Positions 49,761 through 58,815 of a DNA stretch of 64,000 nucleotides are shown here, piece by piece. Within the stretch, counting starts at the first letter, position 1; every line of letters begins with the position of its first letter. The notes under the pieces are model-generated. The model had not been told where the DNA came from. It made no database searches and worked only from the letters and a program-made list of their open reading frames with translations. The DNA lies in the NCBI GenBank assembly GCA_949775045.1, contig OX459108.1:10373572-10437571 (forward strand), read 5' to 3'. Source of the stretch: Metridium senile. Taxonomy: Eukaryota > Cnidaria > Anthozoa > Actiniaria > Metridiidae. Both the position numbers and the translations under genes were made by a program.

Positions 49761-49998
49761 ATACACCATTTTGCATGTTATCTAGCACCACTGTACAAAG
49801 AATTTAATAAAAGGCGCATTTACACAGCGGGATATATCCTCAATTCAGAATAAATTCAATTTTCAATTGTTTAATAATAGAAATATTTTATACTTTGCTA
49901 GGAATGTGTGAATATTTTAACAACAAATCGAGGCTTAGCCTGTACAAATGCGTATTTTGTCAAATAGTACAGCAGTGCTAGATAACATGAAACTGGTT
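49761..49998. mobile_element. Inverted-repeat MITE, GTTATCTAGCAC family, copy 1
   Basis: The left end contains CATGTTATCTAGCACCACTG and the right end CAGTGCTAGATAACATG. The interior matches the copy at 57731-58205 (TACTTTGCTAGGAAT, CGAGGCTTAGCCTGTACAAATG). This copy has no insertions inside it and so gives the empty-site sequence for two elements nested in the other copy. Confidence 0.85.
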
Positions 49999-50897
49999 AA
50001 TTCCATATCTCATTTTCTATTATTCATAATTTCAAAATATTTCCCGAATTTTAAAATGAGGAAAAATGTGGCAAAAAGTAATTTATTGAATAGTTCTATT
50101 TTTCACACTGGCTGGCTGCCATCATTTTCCTGTGAACAAACCTGAGGTCAAAGACATGCTAAGTGATTACATTCATTACAAAGTTTTTTTTAATTTTTAT
50201 AATTCCTTTAACACCGACGAAGGGCTAAATTAAAGCTTCAAACACCAGTTGTTAAGTCAACATTTTTTACGATGTTACAAATTTCATTTATCTTACCTAT
50301 ATTTTTTAATCATTAAACGCACTCTGGCATCATCGATTCAATAATATTTGCTCATAGAATACGATCAAGAATTCACAAGTGGATTTTGACCAATAAGAAA
50401 CAAAGAAATATTTTGAATAAATAATAAAAACTTAATACGCAGTAGTAATGTGATTGTTTTTCATGAATGTACCATTTTTGATTTATCATGTTTGTTCTCT
50501 GGCAGCTTATGTAAATATTGTATTTATATAGTATTGTTCCTGCCATTTAATTGTCTGCACAATTCTGCTCTTCTACTGGACACAATCGCAATTAGATCCT
50601 TCTAGCATATTGTTATTGCTTTTCATTTATTGTAGAATTATCAAATTTAAAATATAAAATCTTATATTTCTTCATTTTCAAAAATATATTTTCATATGTA
50701 AAAATGTCTGGTTATTTTCACACGTGAAAATATCATCACCATGGCTACTTGGCATTTCAGTAAAAGTTTTCTTTTCTATATTTGATAATGATAAAATATT
50801 TGAGATACAACGAGTGCTCTGATTGGCTGGCTACCATGTTTATGTCAGAAGACAGAGACAGCAACATGCAAATTCAAAAATATTTTAGATAGATAGA
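49999..50897. other. GTPase gene intron 2, AT-rich, no feature seen
   Basis: No exon with acceptable splice sites or known motif was found. TCTGATTGGCTGGCTACCATG near 50819 recalls a stretch near 60443 (TCGGATTGGCTAGCTACC) and may be an old repeat. Confidence 0.5.
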
Positions 50898-50999
50898 TAC
50901 TGTGATTTCAGCACTCTGGGAGCTGCAGAGCTCTTGAAAAGTCAAAGAATTCTTCTTGCTCTGCAGCTCTGATCCCAGCTTGTTTATATATCACAGTAT
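50898..50999. mobile_element. Short inverted-repeat element
   Basis: About 100 bp. ATACTGTGAT at the left and ATCACAGTAT at the right, with inner arms CTGGGAGCTGCAGAGC and GCTCTGCAGCTCTGATCCCAG. Flanked by TA-rich sequence. Confidence 0.65.
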
Positions 51000-51349
51000 A
51001 TAAAGACATACGTGCCATTTTATATTCCTTAAATTACAGATATTTCCAAAAACATAGAATACTGCATTATATAAATATTCAATTTACAAACAAAGAGAAA
51101 AACAAAAACCACCGTTTTTAGATTGTTTTAAAAACTTATTAAAACAATATGAAATAATAGAACGAAGAGTGGCTGCAAATAAGAATAAAATAGATAGCCA
51201 TAATAAAAAATGGGAAAAACTAATAACAGCAATTCAAATTAATTAATCATATCAGACTAAACCATGTTATTGATTTATTGTAATTTTGTTTTCTTTTTAT
51301 TTTGACATTTGTAATAATATTTGTAAAAAAAAAAAAATCTAGTGTAACA

Positions 51350-51607
51350 CAAAAGAATACTGCATACTGAATAGTGCACTACAAGACCAAAATGCATTCT
51401 GGGACATGTAATATAGTTTGAAATAAATAAATTCTAGTTAGTTGTGTTATCTTTAGTGCATTCCATTCAAAACAATATACAAGCTAGTTATGGGGAGTAA
51501 ATATCCCTGTATATCTATTTTTTATTTCAAATTAATGAGACCCACAATGCTCTTTGGTTTTGGAATGCACTATTCAGTATTGAACGTTCTTTGAAATCAT
51601 GGCTGTA
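51350..51607. mobile_element. MITE, GAATACTGAATAGTGCA family, copy 1
   Basis: About 258 bp, closely matching 58227-58498 in the same orientation: AGTGCACTACAAGACCAAAATG, TAGTTGTGTTATCTTTAGTG, CAAGCTAGTTATGGGGAG and ATGCTCTTTGG are shared. The left terminal repeat is eroded. Confidence 0.85.
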
Positions 51608-51724
51608 GATGATCAACAGAATATGTAATATTGCCAAAAATATAATTTATATTTCTGCTTGCACATCTAATACCCTCTAATATGTATCCTCTTCATTATT
51701 TCACTGAATTATGTTGAAATTCAG

Positions 51725-51943
51725 GTGACCCTGATGTTGGCAAGACCAGTATATTCCTACGATATATCAAGAACCAATTTGACTTTAGTTATCAACCTAG
51801 TATGTCAGTATGTATTGGCAATGCTGTACGTAAGGTTAACATACCATATGAGGTCATAGTGTCAGTCACATTATGGGACTTACCAGGAAGAGAAGAGATG
51901 GATCTGAGGAAGAGTTATTATAAAGATGTAGATGCTGCAATGG
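51725..51943 (+). CDS. GTPase gene, exon 3 (P-loop, switch I and switch II)
   Basis: 219 nt, acceptor AAATTCAG, donor AATGG/GTAAGT, phase 1 to 1. With the split Gly it gives the P-loop GDPDVGKTS (residues 26-34), a switch I region YQPSMSV where Rabs usually have a Thr, and switch II WDLPGREE (76-83) in place of WDTAGQE. The catalytic Gln (Gln61 of Ras) is Arg and the DxxG Asp and Gly are kept, so nucleotide binding is likely while intrinsic hydrolysis is expected to be low. YYKDVDAAM matches the helix that follows switch II in Rab/Ras proteins. Confidence 0.92.
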
Positions 51944-51959
51944 GTAAGTTATGGTGGGA

Positions 51960-52600
51960 AAATGATCATGATGATGATGATAATATGAATGGTGATGTTC
52001 ATAATATGAATGGTGATGTTTATGATTATGGTGATGGTGGTGGTGGTGATAATTGTGGCAGTGATGATGATAATGTTGGTGATTTAATGATGATGATAAT
52101 ATTGATTTTGATGATGATGATGATAATGGTGACAGTTATGATGATAATGTTGGTGATTATGATGATGATAATATTGATTGTGATGATGATAATATTGATT
52201 GTGATGATGATGATAATGATAATGGTTGTGGTGACAAGAATAATGGTGGTGATGATGATAATTGTGGCAGTGGTGTTGATGACATCAATGGTGATGATAA
52301 TGATAATTGTTGTGGTGACAAGAATAATGGTGGTGATGATGATAATGGTGGCAGTGGTGTTGATGACATCAATGGTGATGATAATGATAATTGTTGTGGT
52401 GACAAGGATAATGAAGATAATAATGGTGGGTGTGAGTGATAATGATGGTGATAGCCATGATGATGATGATCTGATTATGATGTTGATGACCATGATGATA
52501 ATTTGTGATAATGGTGGTGGTGATGTTGATTGGCAATCGTTGTTGATGATGGCAAAGATGATAATATTAATTATTGATAATAATTATCATTAATAGACCA
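51960..52600. repeat. GAT/AAT-rich microsatellite region in intron 3
   Basis: Long imperfect (GAT)n, (GTGAT)n and (AATGGTGGT)n runs, including a roughly 72-bp tandem repeat near 52215-52410 (GTGGTGACAAGAATAATGG, GTGTTGATGACATCAATGG). The long ORFs on both strands here are a product of the trinucleotide bias. The GTPase exon ends at 51943, before this region. Confidence 0.9.
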
Positions 52601-52823
52601 AATCAGCTAACATGTTGCCATGTAAGTTTCAACCCAATATATCAAAACCTCTGGGAATAAAAAGTTTTGTTCCAAATATATTCCATGTGATATTGAAATA
52701 CATAAGACAAAGAATCTTATTCCCAAAAGATTTGAATTGGGTGGAAACGTATATAGCAACGTGTTAGCCGATTAGGTCTATCTATTACCAGTGTACTTCA
52801 TAATTTATAATGTTTTCTTGTAG

Positions 52824-53130
52824 TTGTTGTTGATATGGATGACATTGACAGCATCACCATGGCTGGTACATGGAAACAAGACATTGTCAGCAATGCAAGT
52901 TACACACAAGAACCCGCTAACTCAGTATCAAAAACAGACACTAATGCAAACACACAAAATGACAACAAAGATCAGGTACGACCCCTGCCAATCTTGTTAG
53001 TCGGCAATAAAATGGACAAGTTGAAGATGCTGCAAACTAGTTCTAGTGATGATGGCAATGATGATGATTCATCTTTGGAGGTGATAAAGATTCTGGAACA
53101 AGTTGCTAGGCAACATGGCTTTGTGGGAAG
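52824..53130 (+). CDS. GTPase gene, exon 4 (insert and G4 motif)
   Basis: 307 nt, acceptor TTCTTGTAG, donor GGAAG/GTAATT, phase 1 to 2. It starts VVVDMDDIDSI (beta-4 strand region) and ends near RQHGFVG. The G4 guanine-specificity motif NKMD is at residues 160-163 (ILLVGNKMDK). Before it lies a roughly 30-residue polar Asn/Thr/Lys-rich insert (about 119-150) not usual in Rab or Ras, and after it an acidic Ser/Asp stretch. Confidence 0.9.
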
Positions 53131-53164
53131 GTAATTATAGAATATAATTATATTATTTCATTGA

Positions 53165-53755
53165 TAGTTTCCATGCATCCATTTATTTATTTATCCATCT
53201 ATCTCTCCATTACTTCATTATTCATCCATCCATCCATTTATTCATCAATTCGTTTTTTGATTAATTTATTCATTAATTTATTCCATTTATTCATCAATCC
53301 ATCCATTTATTCATCAATTCATTTCTTGATTCATTTCTTGATTCATTTTTATTTATTTATTTATTTAATCAAGTTTCGAAAACATTACATTCGTCTAATT
53401 ATCTAACTACAATCGTCTAATTATAAGAATCTAATGGTCCGAGGTAGACCTAAAAACAGAATTCACAGATTCCCTAACATAGGTCACCCAAGATATTATG
53501 ATAAATAACTAAATAAATAACATTCATCCATTTATTCATCAATTGGTTTCTTGATTCATTAATTTATTCCATTTATTCATCAATCCATCCATCCATCCAT
53601 TTATTCATCAATCCATCCATCCATTTATTTATCAATCCATCCATCAATTTATTCATCAATCAATCAATCCATCCATTTATTCATCCATCCATTTATTCAT
53701 CAATCAATCCATCCATTTATTCATCCATCCAATTTATTCACCAATCTATATCCAT
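53165..53755. repeat. CCAT/ATTCATCAAT simple-repeat region in intron 4
   Basis: Imperfect tetranucleotide-based repeats (ATTTATTCATCAATCCATCC and variants) in two runs, separated by about 110 bp of non-repeat sequence at 53370-53520. An 81-codon ORF within it is not considered real. Confidence 0.88.
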
Positions 53756-53795
53756 CCACAATTTTTTTATCTCATTAATTCAATGCAATATTCAG

Positions 53796-54003
53796 TGTAA
53801 CTGTATCAGCAAAAGAGAGCGACGGCAGTGTACATGCAGCCATCCAGGCTCTTGTAAGACATCTTTTACAAGAAAGAAGACAACAGAAGAAAGGACGTTT
53901 CTCTGGAGAGAAGACTACAGAGGAAAAGAAGTTTGTGACATTGAGCCCTTTTGAAGAAGAAAAACAGGAGTTTGTTCCTCTGCTTGTTATCAAACTACCA
54001 GAG
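53796..54003 (+). CDS. GTPase gene, exon 5 (G5 motif and start of C-terminal region)
   Basis: 208 nt, acceptor CAATATTCAG, donor CCAGAG/GTAAAA, phase 2 to 0. It encodes (S)VTVSAKESDGSVHAAIQAL; SAK (residues 205-207) is the G5 motif, followed by the last GTPase helix. A basic Gln/Lys/Arg segment (LLQERRQQKKGRFSGEK) then leads to EFVPLLVIKLPE. Confidence 0.9.
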
Positions 54004-54064
54004 GTAAAAATATAAATAAATAAACCACTTTATTAACATCTCAATACTCTAGTTTCGTGATATA

Positions 54065-54206
54065 CACCTATTTCAAAAATCATTGTCGCAAACAAAGCCA
54101 CAGTCCACACTCTGAAGCCTGCAAATAATGTCGGTATTTCTTCTATTGTTATCGATTTATTCATAGCATATTTTGGTAGTACATGTTTGTGTTATTTGAC
54201 CAAAAC
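54065..54206. mobile_element. Truncated MITE, CACCTATTTCAAAAATC family
   Basis: Left part only of the element complete at 57432-57723: CACCTATTTCAAAAATCATT, CAGTCCACACTCTGAAGCC and TATTCATAGCATATTTTGG match. The right terminal repeat is absent, and the sequence passes into another inverted repeat. Confidence 0.78.
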
Positions 54207-54233
54207 GAGATGTTGTCTGTACTTTCCCATTTA

Positions 54234-54405
54234 AATCCGTACTTATGCAAATTGTGTTGATGTGTGCTAAACACACAGACCAACCAATCAGAGTATATTA
54301 TTTCTGAAGTGAACTTCTCTGATTGGTTGATCTGTGTGTTTACCACACATCAACAAAACTTGCATAAGTACAGATTTAAATGTGAAAATACAGATTTAAA
54401 TGGGA
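54234..54405. mobile_element. Inverted-repeat element with ATTTAAATC(C/T)GTACTT arms
   Basis: Arms of about 65 bp: CATTTAAATCCGTACTTATG, GTTGATGTGTG, ACACACAGA, CCAATCAGAG, and their complement at the right. The short spacer is TATATTATTTCTGAAGTGAA. It appears to have inserted at the broken edge of the MITE at 54065. Confidence 0.8.
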
Positions 54406-54463
54406 ACCTGTTCAAATTAATTTACAACACTTGTCATGGTTTTGATTTCTTTTGTCAATTACA

Positions 54464-54745
54464 CAGGGTTCGTGCTACTCCTTAAACTCCTTGAAAACTC
54501 CTTAGATTTGATTTACGTTTTTAAGGGCACTTGAAAAGCCCTTGAATTTTAGAAAATCAGCAAAAACTCCTTAAAAACTCCTTAATTCTAGCTAAAGTAG
54601 GGTAAATTGTGATAAAATTTGTTCATTCTGTGCGACGTTAACAATTCAAAGTTGTCGCAAAAAGTGCTTAAGAATTACTTTTTGGTCCTTGAAAACTCCT
54701 TGAATACTCCTTAGATTTTTTTTACTGACATCAGCACAAACCCTG
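54464..54745. mobile_element. hAT-like MITE, CAGGGTTCGTGCT ends
   Basis: 282 bp, left end CAGGGTTCGTGCT, right end AGCACAAACCCTG (one mismatch), flanked by ATTACA on both sides. Internal CTCCTTGAAAACTCCTTAGA occurs near both ends in the same orientation. Non-coding. Confidence 0.8.
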
Positions 54746-54848
54746 ATTACAGTGGGGACATTCCAACCAGAACCACTGAAATTATTCATTAGTTTTTCAA
54801 ATCATGATCACCAAGATAAACATCAATTTTGGATTATTTTTTTTTCAG

Positions 54849-55052
54849 TTTGATGTTTTCTTCAAAGACTGCAACAGTGCGATACAAACAATAGAAAACT
54901 TCAGTATGGGTGTGATAGAAGCAATGGCTAATTTTAAAAGAACATGTTCAGTAGCTGGCGTGACCAACTCAACTAAAGCATCACTTGAAGAATGTATTGG
55001 AGGACTGAAAGAACTGATAAGAACAGAGGATGATGATGATGATGGACTAGAG
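54849..55052 (+). CDS. GTPase gene, exon 6
   Basis: 204 nt, acceptor TTTTTTTTTTCAG, donor CTAGAG/GTAGGG, phase 0 to 0. It encodes FDVFFKDCNSAIQTIENFSM and continues to an acidic end (RTEDDDDDGLE). Predicted mostly helical. No domain is recognised. The Asp run at the end comes from GAT repeats, and the donor region has been duplicated in the intron that follows. Confidence 0.85.
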
Positions 55053-55640
55053 GTAGGGTCTAGTGAATATATTATGATATAATATGATGATAATGATGAT
55101 GATGATAATAATAATGATGGTGACGATAGACTAGGGGTGACTAGTGAATATAGTAGTTGTGACCAGATTAAATGATGAGGATGATAATTATTATTATGAT
55201 AGGGATGTAATGATGATGATGGACTAGAGGTAGGGTCTAGTGAATATAATAGTTGTCACCAGACTGAATGATGAGGATGATGATGATGATAATAATTATT
55301 ATTATTATGATAGTGATGTAATGATGATGATGGACTAGAGGTAGGGTTGAGTGAATATGATAGTTGTGACCAGATTGAATGATGATAATGATTACCATGA
55401 TAATTATTATTACGATAGTGATGGTGTTATGATACTGATGAAGATGATAATTATTAGACAGTATGTCAGTGATCATGTAATGATGATGACAATGATGATG
55501 ATGTTTATTATTATGTTGTTTGTGATGTTGATTATGATCATGATGCATGTCCAGTGATGATAATTAATATATTATGATAATGATTACTGTGATATTGATG
55601 GTTGTGGCAAAGATGATGTTGATATATAATTACGATAATA
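55053..55640. repeat. GAT-rich intron 6 with duplicated splice-donor segments
   Basis: The exon 6 end and donor (GATGATGGACTAGAG/GTAGGG) are repeated at 55229/55230 and 55340/55341, and in decayed form near 55136. Each copy is followed by TAGTGAATAT and GTTGTGACCAGATT. GAT runs lie between them. ORFs on either strand here are products of the repeats. Confidence 0.85.
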
Positions 55641-55779
55641 GTTTTTGATTTTGGACCTCTCCGTAAATCACTGTTGTTAGAGAGCTTGTTTATTTGCAAT
55701 GAAGATTATGTGTGAATTTTTTTAAATTATGATGATGATCACAATAATTTAAACCAATGCTTTGTGTACTTTGTGTTAG

Positions 55780-55881
55780 GTTCACGATGATGGTGGTTAT
55801 CTAAGACTGGTCATCAAGGAAGGAGAAGTCAAAGACATACCAGGTCCAGTAGACAGAGTGCTAAGGACTTTCCATAATGAG
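55780..55881 (+). CDS. GTPase gene, exon 7
   Basis: 102 nt, acceptor TTTGTGTTAG, donor AATGAG/GTACAC, phase 0 to 0. It encodes 34 residues (VHDDGGYLRLVIKEGEVKDI and IPGPVDRVLRTFHNE). No known domain. Confidence 0.83.
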
Positions 55882-55964
55882 GTACACACCAAAATACACA
55901 CCAAAATATCCGTCACTTATTCTCAACTAATCATCATTCCATTCTTTCAAGTCAAGCATCCAAC

Positions 55965-56037
55965 TAGTCTCCCTTGCAGCCGTTATAAGTCATGGGCTCA
56001 GGAAGCCCAACACTAATAACGGATGCAAGGGAGACTA
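55965..56037. mobile_element. 73-bp foldback element with 8-bp target duplication, copy 1
   Basis: TAGTCTCCCTTGCAGCCGTT at the left and its near complement AACGGATGCAAGGGAGACTA at the right. The octamer CATCCAAC lies immediately left (55957-55964) and again one base past the right end (56039-56046). The same family occurs at 58092-58145. Confidence 0.82.
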
Positions 56038-56044
56038 CCATCCA

Positions 56045-56190
56045 ACTTAATCAATAAAATCAATCAAGCAAACAAACAGTCAATCAATCAGTCAATCAAC
56101 CAATGTTCAGTCAATGTATCAGTCAACCAATCAACCAGCTGTCAATTAATCAATCAGTCAATCAACCAATCAATTAGTTATCAACTCCTG
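56045..56190. repeat. (CAAT)n-type simple repeat in intron 7
   Basis: Imperfect CAATCAATCAGT and CAACCAAT runs. No coding potential seen. Confidence 0.85.
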
Positions 56191-56347
56191 TGAACAGGCT
56201 ATAAAAGATGGTATCATAATTTACGTAATTTTAATAACATGAGCAGCTGTGTTGTATTGGTGTGTATTTAAATTGAATCATGTTGTAAACAACTTATAAA
56301 ATTCCTAGGTCGGTTCTTTGACATTTTGCCAAAACTAAAGATAAAAT

Positions 56348-56577
56348 TAGAGCGAAAACACTAGAACCATGAAATAAAAACAAAATAGTTACTAACTAAT
56401 AGTTTTTATTTAGTGACTATTTAGTCAGTATCACTCAACCAGAAACATCAAATACAAAAGGAAACAATACCTCATTACAACTTTACTTGTCTTTTATAGT
56501 AACTAATAGTCGCTAAATAAGAACTATTACACACTAACAATTTGATTTTGTTTCATGGTTCTAGTGTTTTCGCTCTA
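56348..56577. mobile_element. Inverted-repeat element with AGAGCGAAAACACTAGAACC ends
   Basis: 230 bp. The left arm runs AGAGCGAAAACACTAGAACC then ATGAAATAAAAACAAAAT; the right arm is its complement with few changes. A diverged half copy is at 49555-49670. Confidence 0.85.
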
Positions 56578-56747
56578 ACACTTACTGACAAATTTGAAGT
56601 TAAAACTTATGGAAATCAGGAAGAAACTGTATGAGATATACAACCTCGTCCACAATTATGATTTCATTTGTCAATTTCTCATAAATTATTAAAGAGTTTT
56701 ATAAATGAGTTTTTAATAATATTATATATAATTCCATATCTTCTCAG

Positions 56748-57014
56748 CTATGTAAAGCATCCAAGAAGGTGCTAGCCCAAGGCCCAACCTCTCACAACCA
56801 TCTCAAAGAAGTAGAAGAGAAGATCAACACATTGAGGACATCTTCCTTTGATCGTGCACTGAGTGCGGGGTTTTCCCAGCGAAGGGCAAAGGCAGCTTTG
56901 GCAAACATCGAAGCCAACTGTAATCGTATTAGAGAGGCTATTGCCATGGCAATGGAATCAATGAGTGCGGTAGAAAATGACTACAAAAAAATTAAAGCAG
57001 CTATGCTGTGGTAA
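56748..57014 (+). CDS. GTPase gene, exon 8 (C-terminal exon)
   Basis: Acceptor ATCTTCTCAG. It encodes 88 residues from LCKASKKVLAQG to KAAMLW and TAA at 57012-57014. Helical, Ala/Lys/Glu-rich, possible coiled coil. The stop overlaps a plausible donor (CTGTG/GTAAAT at 57010/57011 or close by), and splicing to an acceptor at 57338-57339 would add nine residues (VPKLLIREV). The last 45 bp of the exon are part of a 105-bp tandem repeat that continues beyond the stop. The C terminus is therefore the least certain part of this gene. Confidence 0.82.
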   Translation, partial: LCKASKKVLAQGPTSHNHLKEVEEKINTLRTSSFDRALSAGFSQRRAKAALANIEANCNRIREAIAMAMESMSAVENDYKKIKAAMLW

Positions 57015-57275
57015 ATATTTTGAAAGTAACACAGGGAGCCCGAGATATCGTTTTCAAGTATTTTTTGAGTGCGGTGGAAAATAACTACAAAAAAATTAAA
57101 AGCAGCTATGCTGTGGTAAATATTTTGAAAGTAACACAGGGAGCCCGAGATAACGTTTTCAAGAATTTAATGAGTGCGGTGGAAAATAACTACAAAAAAA
57201 TTAAAAGCAGCTATGCTGTGGTAAATATTTTGAAAGTAACACAGGGAGCCCGGGATATTGTTTTCCAGTATTTAA
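56962..57275. repeat. 105-bp tandem repeat over the GTPase gene's C terminus
   Basis: Three copies beginning TGAGTGCGGT at 56962, 57066 and 57171. Copy 1 is 104 bp, lacking one A in the AAATTAAAGCAGC run, so it reaches TAA. Copies 2 and 3 have AAATTAAAAGCAGC and read through in one open frame (57008-57370) with 35-residue repeats. Each copy contains the exon end, the GTAAAT donor-like site and an ACACAG acceptor-like site. Confidence 0.9.
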
Positions 57276-57339
57276 TATCTGTGCAACCTTTAAAAGGTTA
57301 CCATTCATGTTTACAATTTGTTTTCTTGTGCTGCCACAG

Positions 57340-57370
57340 GGTGCCCAAGCTCTTGATTAGAGAAGTATAG
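57340..57370 (+). CDS. GTPase gene, possible alternative terminal exon 9
   Basis: The pyrimidine-rich tract TTGTTTTCTTGTGCTGCCACAG is a strong acceptor. Joined to the donor at the end of exon 8 (after CTG TG) it gives Trp, then VPKLLIREV and TAG at 57368-57370. It may be the real terminus or an alternative one; only transcripts can tell. Confidence 0.4.
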
Positions 57371-57431
57371 TGATATTAACAGTAAATGTATGTGTAGCGA
57401 TAAAATAACACTTCCCCACCGTGCGAATTTA

Positions 57432-57723
57432 CACCTATTTCAAAAATCGTTATCGCAGCCAAAGCTACAGTCCACACACTGAACCCTGCAAAGGATGTCG
57501 GTATTTCTTAATTTGTTATCAATTCATTCATAGCATATTTTGGATGGACGTGTTTGTGTTGTATGACCATAACACTGTTACAGTGGTAGATGATGAAAAA
57601 CTGTTATTTCTTTAAAAAACGTGTAATAAATCACAAATTAAGTCCATATAACCGACATCCTTTGCAGGCTTCAGAGTGTGGACTGTATAGCTTCGGCTGC
57701 GACAACGATTTTTGAAATATGTG
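57432..57723. mobile_element. TA-flanked MITE, CACCTATTTCAAAAATC family
   Basis: 292 bp. CACCTATTTCAAAAATCGTT at the left, the matching complement at the right (AACGATTTTTGAAATATGTG), arms of about 75 bp including CAGTCCACAC and GCAAAGGATGTCGG. It contains an AATAAA at 57625-57630 that could serve the plus-strand GTPase transcript. Confidence 0.88.
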
Positions 57724-57870
57724 TATAATGATACTCCACTAGTTTCGTGTTATCTGGCACCGCTGTACTGTTTGTACTAAAGGCCCATTTGTACAGGGAT
57801 AACCTCGATTCAGCAAAAAAATGCGATTTCTATTGTTAAGCGATAGCATTTTTCCGTACTTTGCTTAGAA

Positions 57871-58047
57871 TAGACCTCTTTACCTTACTTGTTTGTTGTC
57901 CCATTTCAGATTACGTGATGATACCCTTGGGAATTGTTTCTTTCACATGTAAATGATATAACACGTTCATCATAAAAGAACAATTCTCAAGGGAATGACA
58001 TGTGATCTGAAATGGGCAATTTGCATACGGAGTTAAAGAGATCTATT
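57871..58047. mobile_element. Foldback element nested in a MITE
   Basis: AGACCTCTTTA at the left, TAAAGAGATCT at the right, with long inner arms (CCCATTTCAGATTACGTG against CATGTGATCTGAAATGGG, and CTTGGGAATTGTTTC against GAACAATTCTCAAGG). It is missing from the related MITE at 49761, which supports insertion. Confidence 0.8.
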
Positions 58048-58091
58048 TGTGAACATTTTTACAACAAAACGAGGCTTAGCCTGTGCAAATG

Positions 58092-58145
58092 TAGTCTCCC
58101 TCGCAACAGGAAGCCCGACACTTATAACGGATGCGAGGGAGACTA
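58092..58145. mobile_element. 54-bp foldback element with 8-bp target duplication, copy 2
   Basis: TAGTCTCCCTCGCA at the left, TGCGAGGGAGACTA at the right. TGCAAATG lies directly left (58084-58091) and one base past the right end (58147-58154). The MITE at 49761 has the empty site with a single copy (TACAAATG). One of the shortest transposable units in this window. Confidence 0.85.
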
Positions 58146-58226
58146 ATGCAAATGCGCCTTTTGTCAAAAAATACAGCCGTGCTAAATAACATGAAACTGG
58201 AGTATTGCGTGTATTCTTTGGGCATA

Positions 58227-58498
58227 CAGCTATTTCAAAAAACGTAGAATACTGAATACTGAATAGTGCATTGCAAGACCAAGATGCAATCTGGGACATG
58301 TAATACTGTTTAAAGTAAAATAAATACTAATTAGTTGTGTTATCTTTAGTGTATTCCATTCAAAACAATATACGAGCTAGTTATGGGGAGTATATATTGC
58401 TGTATATATATTTTTTATTTGAAATTAATGAGACCCACAATGCTCTTTGGTCTTGGAAATGCACTATTCAGTATTCAACGTTTTTTTTTAAATAGCTA
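58227..58498. mobile_element. MITE, GAATACTGAATAGTGCA family, copy 2
   Basis: About 272 bp with terminal repeats CAGCTATTTCAAAAAACGT (right end slightly eroded) next to TA. The interior is closely similar to 51350-51607. Confidence 0.87.
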
Positions 58499-58621
58499 TA
58501 AATGCCCTTCTTTTGCTGCTTTTATGTGTCTTGTTGGGTTTCAGAGCGATTAGAGCAAAGAAAATAACCCTGGAACATAAAGGAAGAGCTTGGGCTTCCT
58601 GTGTATTGCTGGACATGCAAT

Positions 58622-58815
58622 AGCCCCCTTCACAGTTCCTTGCGCCATCTTGAAAGGTAGCCTGGCCTTTGCATCAAAGCGAGACGAACGTAGAGATAAT
58701 TATTTACGGGACAATTGTTTACGTGTTTCTATCATAACAAGCTCAACGTTCGTCTCGCTTTGATGCAAAGGCTCGGCTACCTTTCAAGATGGCGCAGGGA
58801 ACTGTGAAGGGGACT
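58622..58815. repeat. Inverted repeat with roughly 65-bp arms
   Basis: The arms contain CCCCTTCACAGTTCC, GCGCCATCTTGAAAGGTAGCC and CCTTTGCATCAAAGCGAGAC with a few mismatches. The spacer of about 60 bp is AT-rich. It is probably a foldback element; no clear target duplication. Confidence 0.82.

Larger units (their letters stand above)
57731..58205. mobile_element. Inverted-repeat MITE, GTTATCTAGCAC family, copy 2 with two insertions
   Basis: Ends ATACTCCACTAGTTTCGTG and CATGAAACTGGAGTAT. The interior matches 49761-49998 but is split by two younger foldback elements (57871-58047 and 58092-58145). Confidence 0.85.

Noticed and set aside
51802..52593. 263-codon ORF with Asp and Met runs
   Set aside because: Only its first part, up to 51943, is GTPase exon 3; the rest reads through the donor into a GAT microsatellite.
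55237..55557. His-rich and Met/Ile-rich ORFs on both strands
   Set aside because: Trinucleotide repeat artefacts in intron 6.
58033..58299. 88-codon minus-strand ORF
   Set aside because: Crosses several transposon ends and has no domain.
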